From: CAG-791 sp000431495 | Lineage (GTDB): Bacteria; Bacillota; Clostridia; Lachnospirales; Lachnospiraceae | Strand: one strand, 5' to 3' | Assembly (NCBI GenBank): GCA_052117605.1 | Contig: JBQKIT010000003.1 | DNA length: 64,000 nt | Part shown: piece after piece, positions 43,729-52,209 of the stretch | Layout: each line of letters opens with the position of its first letter | How positions within the stretch are numbered: the stretch's first letter is position 1 | The notes under the pieces: generated by a model | Told to the model about the DNA's origin: nothing | Seen by the model: the letters and a program-made list of their open reading frames with translations, nothing else | Database searches by the model: none | Position numbers and translations under genes: made by a program

Positions 43729-46290
43729 ATGGCGGAGCACAGAATTCATGTAAGAATTACAGTGACGGGGGCGGTACAGGGAATCGGGTACCGCCCTTTT
43801 GCTGCAGGATGGGCTGCAGAACTGGGGCTTTCCGGAACCGTGCGAAACTGCGGGGGAATTGTGATTCTGGAGGTGTTTGGAACCAGAAGCAGAATTCTGC
43901 AGCTGGAGGATATCCTGCAGAGGAAGGTGCCATCCGGCGGATATGTCGTTTCCATTAAAGAGGAAATGCTGGAAGACCGGGCAGAGGAAGGCACAGAGGA
44001 TGCCGGGGAGAGAATGGAAGGAGAGTTCCGGATTATTGACAGCAGAACGGAGCAGCTTTCGGAGCTTCCGGCATTTCCGCCGGACCTTGGAATCTGTCCG
44101 GATTGTGAAAGAGAAATGAAGGATCCGGAGGATCGTCGCTTTCACTACGGGCTCATCAGCTGCACGCTCTGCGGTCCGAGGTGGAGCATCCTCGATCGTT
44201 TTCCGTATGACAGGGAGAATACGGCAATGCGTCCGTATTCCCTGTGTCCTTCCTGCGAGGAAGAATACAGGAAGGGAAGAAGGCGCCATGCGCAGACGAT
44301 TTCCTGCCACGACTGCGGACCGCAGATGTATTTCATAAAGAGTCGCGGCTTGCTGCGGCGGAATCCTTCTGCGGAAGCTGCAGAGAATAGGCGGAAGGAT
44401 CAAACGGAGGAAGGTGCTGCTTACGGTAAAGAAGGCTTTGACGAAGCGGTGCAGGTCCTGAAAAACGGGGGGATTCTTGCCCTGAAGGGTGTGGGAGGCT
44501 ATCAGCTTCTCTGCCGTGCGGATTCTGAAGAAAGTGTGCAGAGACTTCGCAGGATGAAGGGGCGGGACCAGAAGCCCTTTGCCGTGATGTTCTCTTCGGT
44601 GGAAGAGATGAAACGGTATGCCTGGATTTCCGGGAAGGAGCGGGAGCTTCTGGAAAGCTCTGCGCGGCCGATTGTGCTTCTTTGCAGGAGGGAGGAAGAA
44701 ACGGATCAGAACTCTTTCCCTTTGCCGGCACCCGGCGTCTTTGGCGGGAGCAGGTATCTTGGAGCATTCCTTCCATCCTTTGGCGTGCAGAAGCTTCTTA
44801 CAGAGGAAGCAGGTCCGCTTGTTGTTACCAGTGCGAACACAAGCTCGGAGCCGATTCCGTTCCGGGAGGAGGATTTTGCCCGGATGAGATTCGCGGACGG
44901 ACTGGATGCGGATGGTATTTACCTGCATGACCGGTGTATCCGAAGACCGCTGGACGATTCGGTTGCTGCCGTCCCGGATGGACGGATCCAGCTGATCCGG
45001 AGAAGCCGCGGCTATGTTCCGATGCCGGTTTTTCTTCCGGAGGATGACCGTGAGAGCACGGAATCTTCGAAAAATACCGGAGATCAGTCTGTCATTCTTG
45101 CGGCAGGGGGTGACCTCAAGGCTGCTTTTGCGATTGCCAAGGGCAGGCGCGTGATTTTGTCGCAGTATTTCGGAGATCTGGGAGATTACGCGGTAAACAG
45201 CAATTATCTGGAGCAGGAAGCGCAGATGGAGCGAATCTTCGAGGCGAAGCCTTCCTGTGTTGTCTGTGATCTGCATCCGGCCTATTATTCCGCAAGGCTT
45301 GCCTCTGAATACGCGAGGGCCAGGCAGCTTCCTTTGATTCAGGTGCAGCATCATCAGGCCCATGCGGCCTCTGTCATGGCGGAATGGGGACTTCGAAGCT
45401 GCATCGGGATTGTTTTTGACGGAACGGGCTGCGGCACAGACGGACAGCTTTGGGGCGGTGAATTCCTGTATCTTTGTGAAGGGGATTTCCGAAGACTGGG
45501 AAGTCTTTCCGACTGCAGAATGCTTGGGGGAGATTCGCTGAGTGTACGCGCGGATCTTGCGGCGGACTGCTGCCGGCAGCTTGTCGGGGAGAAGACGGAG
45601 AACCCGCTTGTCGGAGCGATCCTCTCGGAGGAAAACGTCCGTGTTTCGCAGACAACCGTCAGCACGAGCATGGGAAGGCTGTTTGATGCTGCCGCTTCGA
45701 TTCTTGGTTTCGGGCAGGAAAATCATTACGAGGGAGAGTGTGCGGTTTTACTGGAAAATGCGGCCTGGCGCGCTCTTTGGAAGCGGATGCCTTCGGAAGC
45801 TGCAGTTTCCGAAGAGAAAACAGAGCGCCGCATTGATATTTCAAGTCCGGTGTTCCGAAGGCTCTTTGCGGAATGTCTTCTCTATTTCCGCAGTTTGACA
45901 CGGCCCTCTGCGGATGGGAGAATTCTTCTCAGCACGGAGGCTCTGATTTCCGGTCTTCTGGAGATGCAGAAAAAGAGCAAGACAGCAAAGGAGGCGGCCC
46001 TGTTTTTCCATCTGGCGATTGCATATGGAGCGGCGCAGATCACAGAACGGCTTGCGGAACGGACGGGGGAAAAAAAGATCTGCCTCTCCGGCGGCTGCTT
46101 TGCAAACAGGCTTCTTCTGACGGTTCTGGAGCAGCTTCTGGCAAAAAAGAGACTCATAGTGTATCGAAACGAACAGGTCCCCGGAAATGACGGCGGCCTG
46201 GCGCTGGGACAGGCATATCTGGCAGGATGGCGGTATTCGGCAGAGAAAGGAAAGAACAATGTGTGTGGCATATCCCGGAACGGTGATTGA
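43729..46290 (+). CDS. hypF: Carbamoyltransferase HypF
   Basis: 853 residues. Makes the thiocarboxamide on HypE for the CN ligands of the NiFe centre. Domains: acylphosphatase-like (VQGIGYRPFAAGWAAEL, 15-31), two zinc-finger units (CPDCEREMK ... CTLCGPRW and CPSCEEEY ... CHDCGPQM, about 120-205), YrdC-like domain (LALKGVGGYQLLCRA ...), and Kae1-like C-terminal part (VQHHQAHAASVMAEWG, GIVFDGTGCGTDGQLWGGEF). Somewhat longer than usual, with extra residues between the zinc fingers and YrdC part. ATG 43729 is one base after the echF stop. Confidence 0.95.
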   Translation: MAEHRIHVRITVTGAVQGIGYRPFAAGWAAELGLSGTVRNCGGIVILEVFGTRSRILQLEDILQRKVPSGGYVVSIKEEMLEDRAEEGTEDAGERMEGEFRIIDSRTEQLSELPAFPPDLGICPDCEREMKDPEDRRFHYGLISCTLCGPRWSILDRFPYDRENTAMRPYSLCPSCEEEYRKGRRRHAQTISCHDCGPQMYFIKSRGLLRRNPSAEAAENRRKDQTEEGAAYGKEGFDEAVQVLKNGGILALKGVGGYQLLCRADSEESVQRLRRMKGRDQKPFAVMFSSVEEMKRYAWISGKERELLESSARPIVLLCRREEETDQNSFPLPAPGVFGGSRYLGAFLPSFGVQKLLTEEAGPLVVTSANTSSEPIPFREEDFARMRFADGLDADGIYLHDRCIRRPLDDSVAAVPDGRIQLIRRSRGYVPMPVFLPEDDRESTESSKNTGDQSVILAAGGDLKAAFAIAKGRRVILSQYFGDLGDYAVNSNYLEQEAQMERIFEAKPSCVVCDLHPAYYSARLASEYARARQLPLIQVQHHQAHAASVMAEWGLRSCIGIVFDGTGCGTDGQLWGGEFLYLCEGDFRRLGSLSDCRMLGGDSLSVRADLAADCCRQLVGEKTENPLVGAILSEENVRVSQTTVSTSMGRLFDAAASILGFGQENHYEGECAVLLENAAWRALWKRMPSEAAVSEEKTERRIDISSPVFRRLFAECLLYFRSLTRPSADGRILLSTEALISGLLEMQKKSKTAKEAALFFHLAIAYGAAQITERLAERTGEKKICLSGGCFANRLLLTVLEQLLAKKRLIVYRNEQVPGNDGGLALGQAYLAGWRYSAEKGKNNVCGISRNGD

Positions 46291-46513
46291 GCTGAGAGAA
46301 AACGGAAAAAAGGCAATGGTGGATTTTTCGGGGACAAGAACTCTGGTGCAGACCGGTTTTATTCCCGTTCAGGAAAATGACCGTGTTCTGGTTCATGCAG
46401 GCTGTGTCCTTCAGGTTCTGAAGAAGGAGGATGCGGATGCGATGGATGAGATTTTTGCGGAGATTGCGAAGATGGAAAATGATTCCGGTCATTCTACGGG
46501 AGGAAATCGATGA
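46259..46513 (+). CDS. hypC: Hydrogenase maturation chaperone HypC
   Basis: 84 residues. N-terminal MCVAYPGTVIEL has the essential Cys2 (after Met removal the first residue) typical of HypC/HybG. Its ATG lies 32 bases inside the end of hypF, and its stop overlaps hypD by ATGA. Shuttles the Fe(CN)2CO unit between HypD and the large subunit. Confidence 0.94.
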   Translation: MCVAYPGTVIELRENGKKAMVDFSGTRTLVQTGFIPVQENDRVLVHAGCVLQVLKKEDADAMDEIFAEIAKMENDSGHSTGGNR

Positions 46514-47556
46514 ATCGGGAGCAGCTCCTTGAATTTCTGAAGGAATATGACGGACCGGAGTGTACGCTGATGGAAGTCTGCGGAACACACACGGCATCCA
46601 TTGTGAACAATGGGATTCCCTCCCTTTTATCGGAAAGGATTCATCTGATTTCCGGCCCCGGGTGCCCTGTCTGCGTGACGGTAACTTCGTATATTGACCG
46701 CCTGGTGGAACTGTCGCTTGAAAAAGATACAACGGTCTTTGCGTTCGGGGATCTTCTGAGGGTTTGCGGCTCGGACGTAAGCCTTGCAGGCGCCAAGGCG
46801 ACAGGCGGAAGTGTCCGGATGGTATATTCGCCAATGGAAATTCTGGATATCGCCGAACAAAATCCGGGTACCAGATGCGTGTTTGCGGCGGTCGGCTTTG
46901 AAACGACAACACCGGTGTATGTCCTTCTTATCAAGGAGGCGCTTCGAAGAGGCCTGACAAACGTTCAGCTTCTGACATCTCTGAAGACGATGCCGGAGGT
47001 CATCCGGTGGCTGTGCAGAAAGAGTAAAGGAAAGCGCATTACCGGATTTCTTGCGCCGGGACATGTGTGTGCCGTGACAGGACTTTCTGAATACCGGGAG
47101 CTGGCAGAAGAGTTTCAGCTTCCTTTTGTGGTATCCGGATTTGAGGGGGGAGAGCTGCTTGCCTCGATCTACGGACTCGTTCGTGAGCAGGGGCACGGAA
47201 TCGCGAGAAATTTCTATCCGGAGGTTGTCCGGGAGGATGGAAATCCCAAAGCCAGGGAAGCGATCGATGAGATCTTCTGCACAGCGGATGCTGCCTGGCG
47301 CGGCATGGGCGTGATTCCAGGATCCGGGAAGCTTCTGAGACCGGAGTACAGAAGGTTTGATGCGGGATCAGCGGGTCTTACGGAGGATCATGTCGCAAAC
47401 GGCTGCTGCTGTCCGCAGATTCTGACAGGGGATCTTACCCCCTGTGACTGTCCGCTGTTCGGAAAGGTATGTACGCCGTCTTCACCACATGGCTCCTGCA
47501 TGGTTTCGCAGGAAGGAAGCTGCTACAACTATTATGTCGGCGGAATGAGAAAATGA
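46510..47556 (+). CDS. hypD: Hydrogenase maturation protein HypD
   Basis: 348 residues. Scaffold on which Fe(CN)2CO is assembled, with a 4Fe-4S cluster. CGTHTASI, SGPGCPVCVT, FAAVGFETTTPV, FLAPGHVCAVTGL, FVVSGFEGGELL and the C-terminal cysteine cluster (NGCCCPQILTGDLTPCDCPLFG) are all present. ATGA overlap with hypC; the start of hypE overlaps its end. Confidence 0.96.
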   Translation: MNREQLLEFLKEYDGPECTLMEVCGTHTASIVNNGIPSLLSERIHLISGPGCPVCVTVTSYIDRLVELSLEKDTTVFAFGDLLRVCGSDVSLAGAKATGGSVRMVYSPMEILDIAEQNPGTRCVFAAVGFETTTPVYVLLIKEALRRGLTNVQLLTSLKTMPEVIRWLCRKSKGKRITGFLAPGHVCAVTGLSEYRELAEEFQLPFVVSGFEGGELLASIYGLVREQGHGIARNFYPEVVREDGNPKAREAIDEIFCTADAAWRGMGVIPGSGKLLRPEYRRFDAGSAGLTEDHVANGCCCPQILTGDLTPCDCPLFGKVCTPSSPHGSCMVSQEGSCYNYYVGGMRK

Positions 47557-48602
47557 CGGAGAGGAATATGAATACATCAGAATGCGTTACGATGGCCCAT
47601 GGGAGCGGCGGAGAGTCCACCGAAAGGCTGATTGAAGAGATTTTTGCAAAGGAATTTCAGAATCCGTATCTGTCACAGATGGAGGATTCCACACTGGTTC
47701 CCGTGGATGGAGACGGCGAGCTTGCCATGACGACGGACTCCTTTGTTGTTACTCCGGTGGAATACCCGGGAGGAGACATCGGAAGACTGTGTGTGTGCGG
47801 TACGGTGAATGATCTTTTGATGAGCGGGGCAAAGCCGCGCTATCTGACCTGCGGATTTATTCTGGAAGAGGGACTGCCTCTTTCCCGCCTGCGCCGCATC
47901 GTGCATTCGATGGCAGAGACTGCAAAAGAGGCAGGGGTCTTTATTGTTGCCGGTGACACGAAGGTGGTGGAAAACCATTCCGGACCGGAGGGGGGACTGG
48001 TCATCAACACAGCAGGGGTCGGTTTTCTTGCCAGAGGGGAACGGCGGATGTCGCCTTCTTCCATTGAGAACGGCGATGCAGTCATTGTGTCGGGGACGCT
48101 TGGAGATCATCATGCAGCCATTCTGGGCAGACGTCTGAATCTGGAAAACCGCATTCAGAGTGACAATGCGCCGCTTGGAGAAATGGTGACAAGGCTCCTT
48201 CAGGAGAGGATCCGTGTTCATGAGATGCGTGACGTGACAAGAGGAGGCCTTGCGACCGTATTAAACGAGTTTGCGGTAAGCTCCGGGAAAATGATCACGC
48301 TCGAGGAAGCGGCGCTTCCTGTAAGTCCCGATGTTCGTGCCTTCTGCGGAATTCTTGGTCTTGATCCGCTTTATATGGGAAATGAAGGGAAGATGGTGTG
48401 CCTTGTGGACGGACGGGATGCAGAAAAGGCGGTTTCACTGATCCGGGACAGCCGATATGGTGAGGAAGCTTTGGCAATTGGAACGGTATCCGAACCGGAC
48501 ATTGCTCATCATGAAACCCCTGCGCTTCTGATCCGGACCAGAATCGGCGGCAGGAGAATTGCAGGACCGCTCTACGGAGAAGGTCTTCCGAGAATTTGCT
48601 GA
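47553..48602 (+). CDS. hypE: Hydrogenase maturation protein HypE
   Basis: 349 residues from ATG 47553 (overlapping the hypD stop as ATGA); ATG 47568 is an alternative start. AIR-synthase-like ATP enzyme: MAHGSGGESTERLI, MTTDSFVVTPVEYPGGDIGRL, VAGDTKVVE, and the C-terminal GLPRIC, whose terminal Cys carries the carbamoyl to be dehydrated to cyanide. Final gene of the ech-hyp operon. hypA and hypB (nickel insertion) are not in the window. Confidence 0.95.
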   Translation: MTERNMNTSECVTMAHGSGGESTERLIEEIFAKEFQNPYLSQMEDSTLVPVDGDGELAMTTDSFVVTPVEYPGGDIGRLCVCGTVNDLLMSGAKPRYLTCGFILEEGLPLSRLRRIVHSMAETAKEAGVFIVAGDTKVVENHSGPEGGLVINTAGVGFLARGERRMSPSSIENGDAVIVSGTLGDHHAAILGRRLNLENRIQSDNAPLGEMVTRLLQERIRVHEMRDVTRGGLATVLNEFAVSSGKMITLEEAALPVSPDVRAFCGILGLDPLYMGNEGKMVCLVDGRDAEKAVSLIRDSRYGEEALAIGTVSEPDIAHHETPALLIRTRIGGRRIAGPLYGEGLPRIC

Positions 48603-48603
48603 A

Positions 48604-48658
48604 GACACGGAGACTTGCCGGAGCACAGGTATTTGCCGGAACGAGGATCCTCTGTGTC
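48604..48658 (+). other. Hairpin after hypE
   Basis: GACACGGAG pairs with CTCTGTGTC around a loop in which TTGCCGGA occurs twice (48615-48622, 48633-48640). No T-tract follows. It could stabilise the operon 3' end. Confidence 0.4.
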
Positions 48659-48677
48659 ACGGACCTGTGTCCCGCCG

Positions 48678-48706
48678 TTGAAACCGCGGAAAAATCAGTG
48701 TATGAT
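48678..48706 (+). promoter_or_regulatory. hisS promoter
   Basis: TTGAAA (48678-48683), 17-base spacer, TATGAT (48701-48706), 65 bases before the hisS ATG. Near-consensus vegetative promoter. No T-box structure is apparent in the leader. Confidence 0.75.
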
Positions 48707-48770
48707 CTATCTGTTCAGCACGCATGCATGCTGATGCAATCGAATCAATTATCTACAGAGGACGGATATT

Positions 48771-50030
48771 ATGGCATTGACGAAGAAACCTGTTACCGGA
48801 ATGAAGGATGTGATGCCTGCGGAGATGGAAATCCGCGACTATTGCATTTCCGTGATTAAGAAGACGTATGCGGAGTTTGGCTTTCAGGGCATCGAGACTC
48901 CCTGCGTGGAGAACATCGAGAACCTGACGTCCAAGTCCGGCGGCGACAATGAGAAACTGATTTTCAAGATTTTAAAGCGCGGAGAGAAGCTTCGCCTGGA
49001 GAATGCAGGGAGCGAGGCGGATCTTGTGGACGGAGGCCTCCGCTATGACCTGACCGTTCCGCTTGTACGATATTTCTCCAACCATGAGAATGAACTGCCG
49101 ATGCCGTTCAAGGCGCTGCAGATGGGAAATGTCTGGAGAGCAGACCGGCCGCAGAAGGGACGCTATCGCCAGTTCATGCAGTGTGACATTGACATCATCG
49201 GCGAGCCGACGAATCTCGCGGAAATTGAGTTGATTCTGGCGACCACAACAACGCTTGGACGGCTTGGCTTCCGAAACTTCCAGATCCGAATCAACGAGCG
49301 CCGTATCCTGAAGGCAATGGCGAAACACTGCGGCTTCCCGGAGGAGCGCTTTGATGAGGTCTTCATCACGCTGGATAAGATGGACAAGATCGGACTTGAC
49401 GGTGTTCAGAGGGAGCTGATTGAGCTCGGCTTCGGTGAAGAGTCTGCAGCGAAGTATACCGCTTTGTTCGAGGGACTGAATGCTTCCGAAGACCCGCTCG
49501 GGTTCCTGGAAAAGGAGCTCTCCGGCGTCATCGAAGAGGATGTCATTCCGAATCTTCGCGAGACCATTCAGACCGTAGAAGCGACGAAGCAGGCGGACTT
49601 CAGAATGGTTTTTGATCCCACCATTGTCCGTGGAATGAGCTATTACACGGGGACGATCTTTGAGATTGCCATGCCGGAGCTTGGCATCAGCGCAGGAGGC
49701 GGCGGACGATATGACGGAATGGTCGGAAAGTTCACCGGAAAGGATGTTCCTGCCTGCGGATTTTCCATTGGCTTTGAGCGAATCATTCTGATTCTTCTGG
49801 AGCAGGGCTTTGAGGTCCCCGGAAAGGGAGAAAAGGTTGTTTTCCTTCTGGAGAAGAATCTTCCTGCGGATCGTCTGAAGGAAGCCATTGAACAGGCACA
49901 GAGTGAGCGTGCCTGCGGAAAGTCGGTTCTGGTTGTCCGCATGAACAAGAACAAGAAATTCCAGAAGCAGCAGCTGGAAGCACAGGGATATACGGCTTTT
50001 GAAGAGTTTTATGCAAACCCGATCCGGTAA
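48771..50030 (+). CDS. hisS: Histidine--tRNA ligase
   Basis: 419 residues. Class II synthetase: motif 1 region near the N-terminus, YDLTVPLVRYFSNHENELP, motif 2 with VWRADRPQKGRYRQFMQCDID, His-specific RGMSYYTGTIFEI and motif 3 GGGGRYDGMVGKF, C-terminal anticodon-binding domain from about 330. SD GAGGACGG. aspS follows 42 bases later, the hisS-aspS pair being common in Bacillota. Confidence 0.97.
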   Translation: MALTKKPVTGMKDVMPAEMEIRDYCISVIKKTYAEFGFQGIETPCVENIENLTSKSGGDNEKLIFKILKRGEKLRLENAGSEADLVDGGLRYDLTVPLVRYFSNHENELPMPFKALQMGNVWRADRPQKGRYRQFMQCDIDIIGEPTNLAEIELILATTTTLGRLGFRNFQIRINERRILKAMAKHCGFPEERFDEVFITLDKMDKIGLDGVQRELIELGFGEESAAKYTALFEGLNASEDPLGFLEKELSGVIEEDVIPNLRETIQTVEATKQADFRMVFDPTIVRGMSYYTGTIFEIAMPELGISAGGGGRYDGMVGKFTGKDVPACGFSIGFERIILILLEQGFEVPGKGEKVVFLLEKNLPADRLKEAIEQAQSERACGKSVLVVRMNKNKKFQKQQLEAQGYTAFEEFYANPIR

Positions 50031-50072
50031 CATTGCGGTCGGGATAAGATATCAGCTAAGAAGGAGAAAAAC

Positions 50073-51911
50073 ATGCAGTCACGTACTCATACCTGCGGAG
50101 AGCTCCGCATCGGTGACACCGGCAAACAGGTTCAGCTGTCCGGCTGGCTGGAAAATCTTCGCGTGGTTTCCGCCAATCTCGGATTTGCCGTTCTTCGTGA
50201 TTTCTACGGCACGACACAGATCGTGGTCGAGAACGAAGACATGATGAATCAGTTTAAGACGATCACCAAGGAATCTACTATTACCGTAGAGGGCATTGTC
50301 CGGGAGAGAAGCTCCAAGAATCCGAAGCAGCCGACCGGTGAGATCGAAGTGGTGCCGGACAGCGTAACGGTTCTCGGACGCTGCCGTTATGCGAACCTTC
50401 CGTTCGAAATCAATCACAGCCGTGAGGCAGATGAACAGGCCCGTCTGAAATATCGTTATCTGGACCTTCGCAATCCGGAAGTGAAGAAGAATATCATTCT
50501 CCGCTGTCAGGTGGTTGCAGCACTTCGTCAGTCGATGACGGAGCACGGCTTTATGGAGATCACGACACCGATTCTGACGGCATCCTCTCCGGAGGGAGCA
50601 AGAGACTATCTTGTGCCTGCAAGAAAGCATCCGGGCGAGTTCTATGCACTTCCGCAGGCACCGCAGCAGTTCAAGCAGCTGCTGATGACAGCCGGCTTTG
50701 ACCGTTATTTCCAGATTGCTCCGTGCTTCCGCGATGAGGATGCAAGAGGAGACCGTTCTCCGGGAGAGTTCTACCAGCTCGACATGGAAATGGCCTTTGC
50801 AACACAGGAGGATGTCTTTGAGGTTCTGGAGGATGTTCTGCCCCCGATTTTTGCAAAATACGGCACCTACAATCGTGCGAGCAGTGCTCCGTTTATGCGC
50901 ATTCCGTATCTGGAGGCAATGGAGAAGTATGGCTCAGACAAGCCGGATCTTCGTATTGATCTGACGGTTCAGGATGTTACGGCGGTTCTTACGGACTGCG
51001 GCTTCGGACCGTTTGCTTCGACCATCGAGAAGAAGGATGAGAACGGAGAGGTAATCGGCACGGAGGAATCCAAGGTGGTTATCAAGGCCGTTGTGGTTTC
51101 CGGCTTTGAGGGAACCCGTAAGTTCATTGATAAGACGCTTGCGGATGTAGAGGTCCAGGCGGGGAGCAAGCCGTACTGGTTCCGTATGGATGAGAACGGT
51201 GAGCTTGTCGGCGGCATTTCCAAGTTTGCAGCACCTCTGAAGGACAAGCTGGTGGAGACACTTGGCCTGAAGCCCGGTGATTTTGTCGGTGTTGCTGCCG
51301 GTAAGAAGACCGCTGCCCAGAAGACGGCAGGTGTTCTTGTCAAGACACTTGGAGCAGCAGTTCCCGGCCACATGGACAAGGAGCAGTATGCCTTCTGCTG
51401 GATCGTGGACTTCCCGATGTATGAAATCGGTGAGGAGAGCGGTGAGCTGGAGTTCTGTCACAATCCTTTCTCCATGCCCTCCGGCGGTCTGGACACACTT
51501 CTTGCGGCAGAGCGCGGAGAAATTGATCCTCTTTCCATTACAGCGGATCAGTACGATCTTGTCTGCAACGGCGTAGAGCTGTCCTCCGGAGCTGTCCGGA
51601 ACCATGATCCGGAAATCATGGTCAAGGCATTTGAGATGGTTCGCCTCGGAGAAGAGGATGTGAAGAAGAAATTCCCGGCGATGTACAATGCCTTCTGCTA
51701 CGGCGCACCGCCGCATGCAGGAATTGCTCCCGGGGTGGATCGTATGGTGATGCTGCTTGCCGGTGAAGACTCCATTCGTGAGATCATTGCGTTCCCGATG
51801 AACAAGAATGCGCAGGATGTCATGATGGGAGCTCCTTCTGAGGTGACCGCACATCAGCTTGAGGAACTTCACATTCAGGTAACCGGTGTGGAAGAGGAAA
51901 AGAGCGAGTAA
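50073..51911 (+). CDS. aspS: Aspartate--tRNA ligase
   Basis: 612 residues. Bacterial-type AspRS: N-terminal OB anticodon domain (VQLSGWLENLRVVSANLGF), class II motifs (LTASSPEGARDYLVPARKHPG, APCFRDEDARGDRSPGEFYQLDMEM, GAPPHAGIAPGVDRMVML), and the GAD-type insertion around 290-420. ATG follows AAGGAGAAAA. No clear terminator is seen after it. Confidence 0.97.
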   Translation: MQSRTHTCGELRIGDTGKQVQLSGWLENLRVVSANLGFAVLRDFYGTTQIVVENEDMMNQFKTITKESTITVEGIVRERSSKNPKQPTGEIEVVPDSVTVLGRCRYANLPFEINHSREADEQARLKYRYLDLRNPEVKKNIILRCQVVAALRQSMTEHGFMEITTPILTASSPEGARDYLVPARKHPGEFYALPQAPQQFKQLLMTAGFDRYFQIAPCFRDEDARGDRSPGEFYQLDMEMAFATQEDVFEVLEDVLPPIFAKYGTYNRASSAPFMRIPYLEAMEKYGSDKPDLRIDLTVQDVTAVLTDCGFGPFASTIEKKDENGEVIGTEESKVVIKAVVVSGFEGTRKFIDKTLADVEVQAGSKPYWFRMDENGELVGGISKFAAPLKDKLVETLGLKPGDFVGVAAGKKTAAQKTAGVLVKTLGAAVPGHMDKEQYAFCWIVDFPMYEIGEESGELEFCHNPFSMPSGGLDTLLAAERGEIDPLSITADQYDLVCNGVELSSGAVRNHDPEIMVKAFEMVRLGEEDVKKKFPAMYNAFCYGAPPHAGIAPGVDRMVMLLAGEDSIREIIAFPMNKNAQDVMMGAPSEVTAHQLEELHIQVTGVEEEKSE

Positions 51912-51956
51912 GCATTTTCTTGACAGAAACTTTGCAGAGAATTGTTTCCTGTGCGG

Positions 51957-51986
51957 TTGACGAACAGCGCCCGGAAACGATAGGAT
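51957..51986 (+). promoter_or_regulatory. Promoter of the riboswitch-oadB transcript
   Basis: TTGACG (51957-51962), 18-base spacer, TAGGAT (51981-51986). The expected start near 51993 coincides with the first base of the aptamer. A second TTGACA at 51920 lacks a good -10. Confidence 0.55.
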
Positions 51987-51990
51987 AAGC

Positions 51991-52107
51991 ATCGTAAAAG
52001 GGAGTAGCTGACTGCGCGGACTTTATGTCCGGCAGGATGCGATATCGTCAGTACGGCCTTGGCCCGGTATCGCAGGTCGGAGTTTTTTCAGACAGCAAGA
52101 CTTTTAT
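51991..52107 (+). ncRNA. yybP-ykoY-type manganese riboswitch aptamer
   Basis: The 5' block AAAAGGGAGTAGCTG (51997-52010) and the 3' block CAGCAAGACTTTT (52093-52105) match the invariant ends of the yybP-ykoY aptamer (AAAGGGGAGUAGC and AGCAAGACC types). P1 is GTAAAAG (51994-52000) with CTTTTAT (52101-52107). Inside are a short GGAC/GTCC hairpin (52018-52030) and a 10-bp stem TGCGATATCG/CGGTATCGCA (52038-52047 with 52065-52074). The family binds Mn2+; here it precedes an OadB-like gene. Assignment is by memory of the consensus. Confidence 0.85.
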
Positions 52108-52147
52108 TGCAGTCGCAGGACTGTAATGAAAGTCCTGCTGTTTTTTT
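52092..52147 (+). terminator. Riboswitch expression platform with nested terminators
   Basis: A long stem joins the aptamer 3' strand to downstream sequence: ACTTTTATTGCAGTC (52100-52114) with GACTGTAATGAAAGT (52119-52133), extended outward by ACAGC/GCTGT, then a T-run. A compact alternative, GCAGGACT (52115-52122) with AGTCCTGC (52131-52138), is also followed by seven T. They are mutually exclusive. In the long form ligand binding would disrupt the terminator (ON); in the short form it would permit it (OFF). Confidence 0.85.
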
Positions 52148-52153
52148 GTTTTT

Positions 52154-52178
52154 GTATGCCGGAGGAAGCCGGCATACC
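52154..52178 (+). other. Leader hairpin before oadB
   Basis: GTATGCCGG and CCGGCATAC with a short loop form a 9-bp stem between the riboswitch terminator and the gene. No T-tract follows. It may affect translation or RNA stability. Confidence 0.5.
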
Positions 52179-52209
52179 GGTGCGGGTCTCCGCGGAAAGG
52201 AAAACAACA

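Noticed and set aside
43555..45726. Very long minus-strand frame opposite hypF
   Set aside because: His/Arg/Ser/Pro-rich translation without domains; hypF on the plus strand is unambiguous.
48603..48770. T-box leader for hisS
   Set aside because: No AGGGTGGNACCGCG-like T-box sequence and too short; an ordinary promoter is present.
52126..52209. Longer N-terminus for the OadB-like protein from an upstream ATG
   Set aside because: The codon lies inside the riboswitch terminator hairpin and has no SD; the ATG at 52210 has GGAAAGG and starts at the normal N-terminus.
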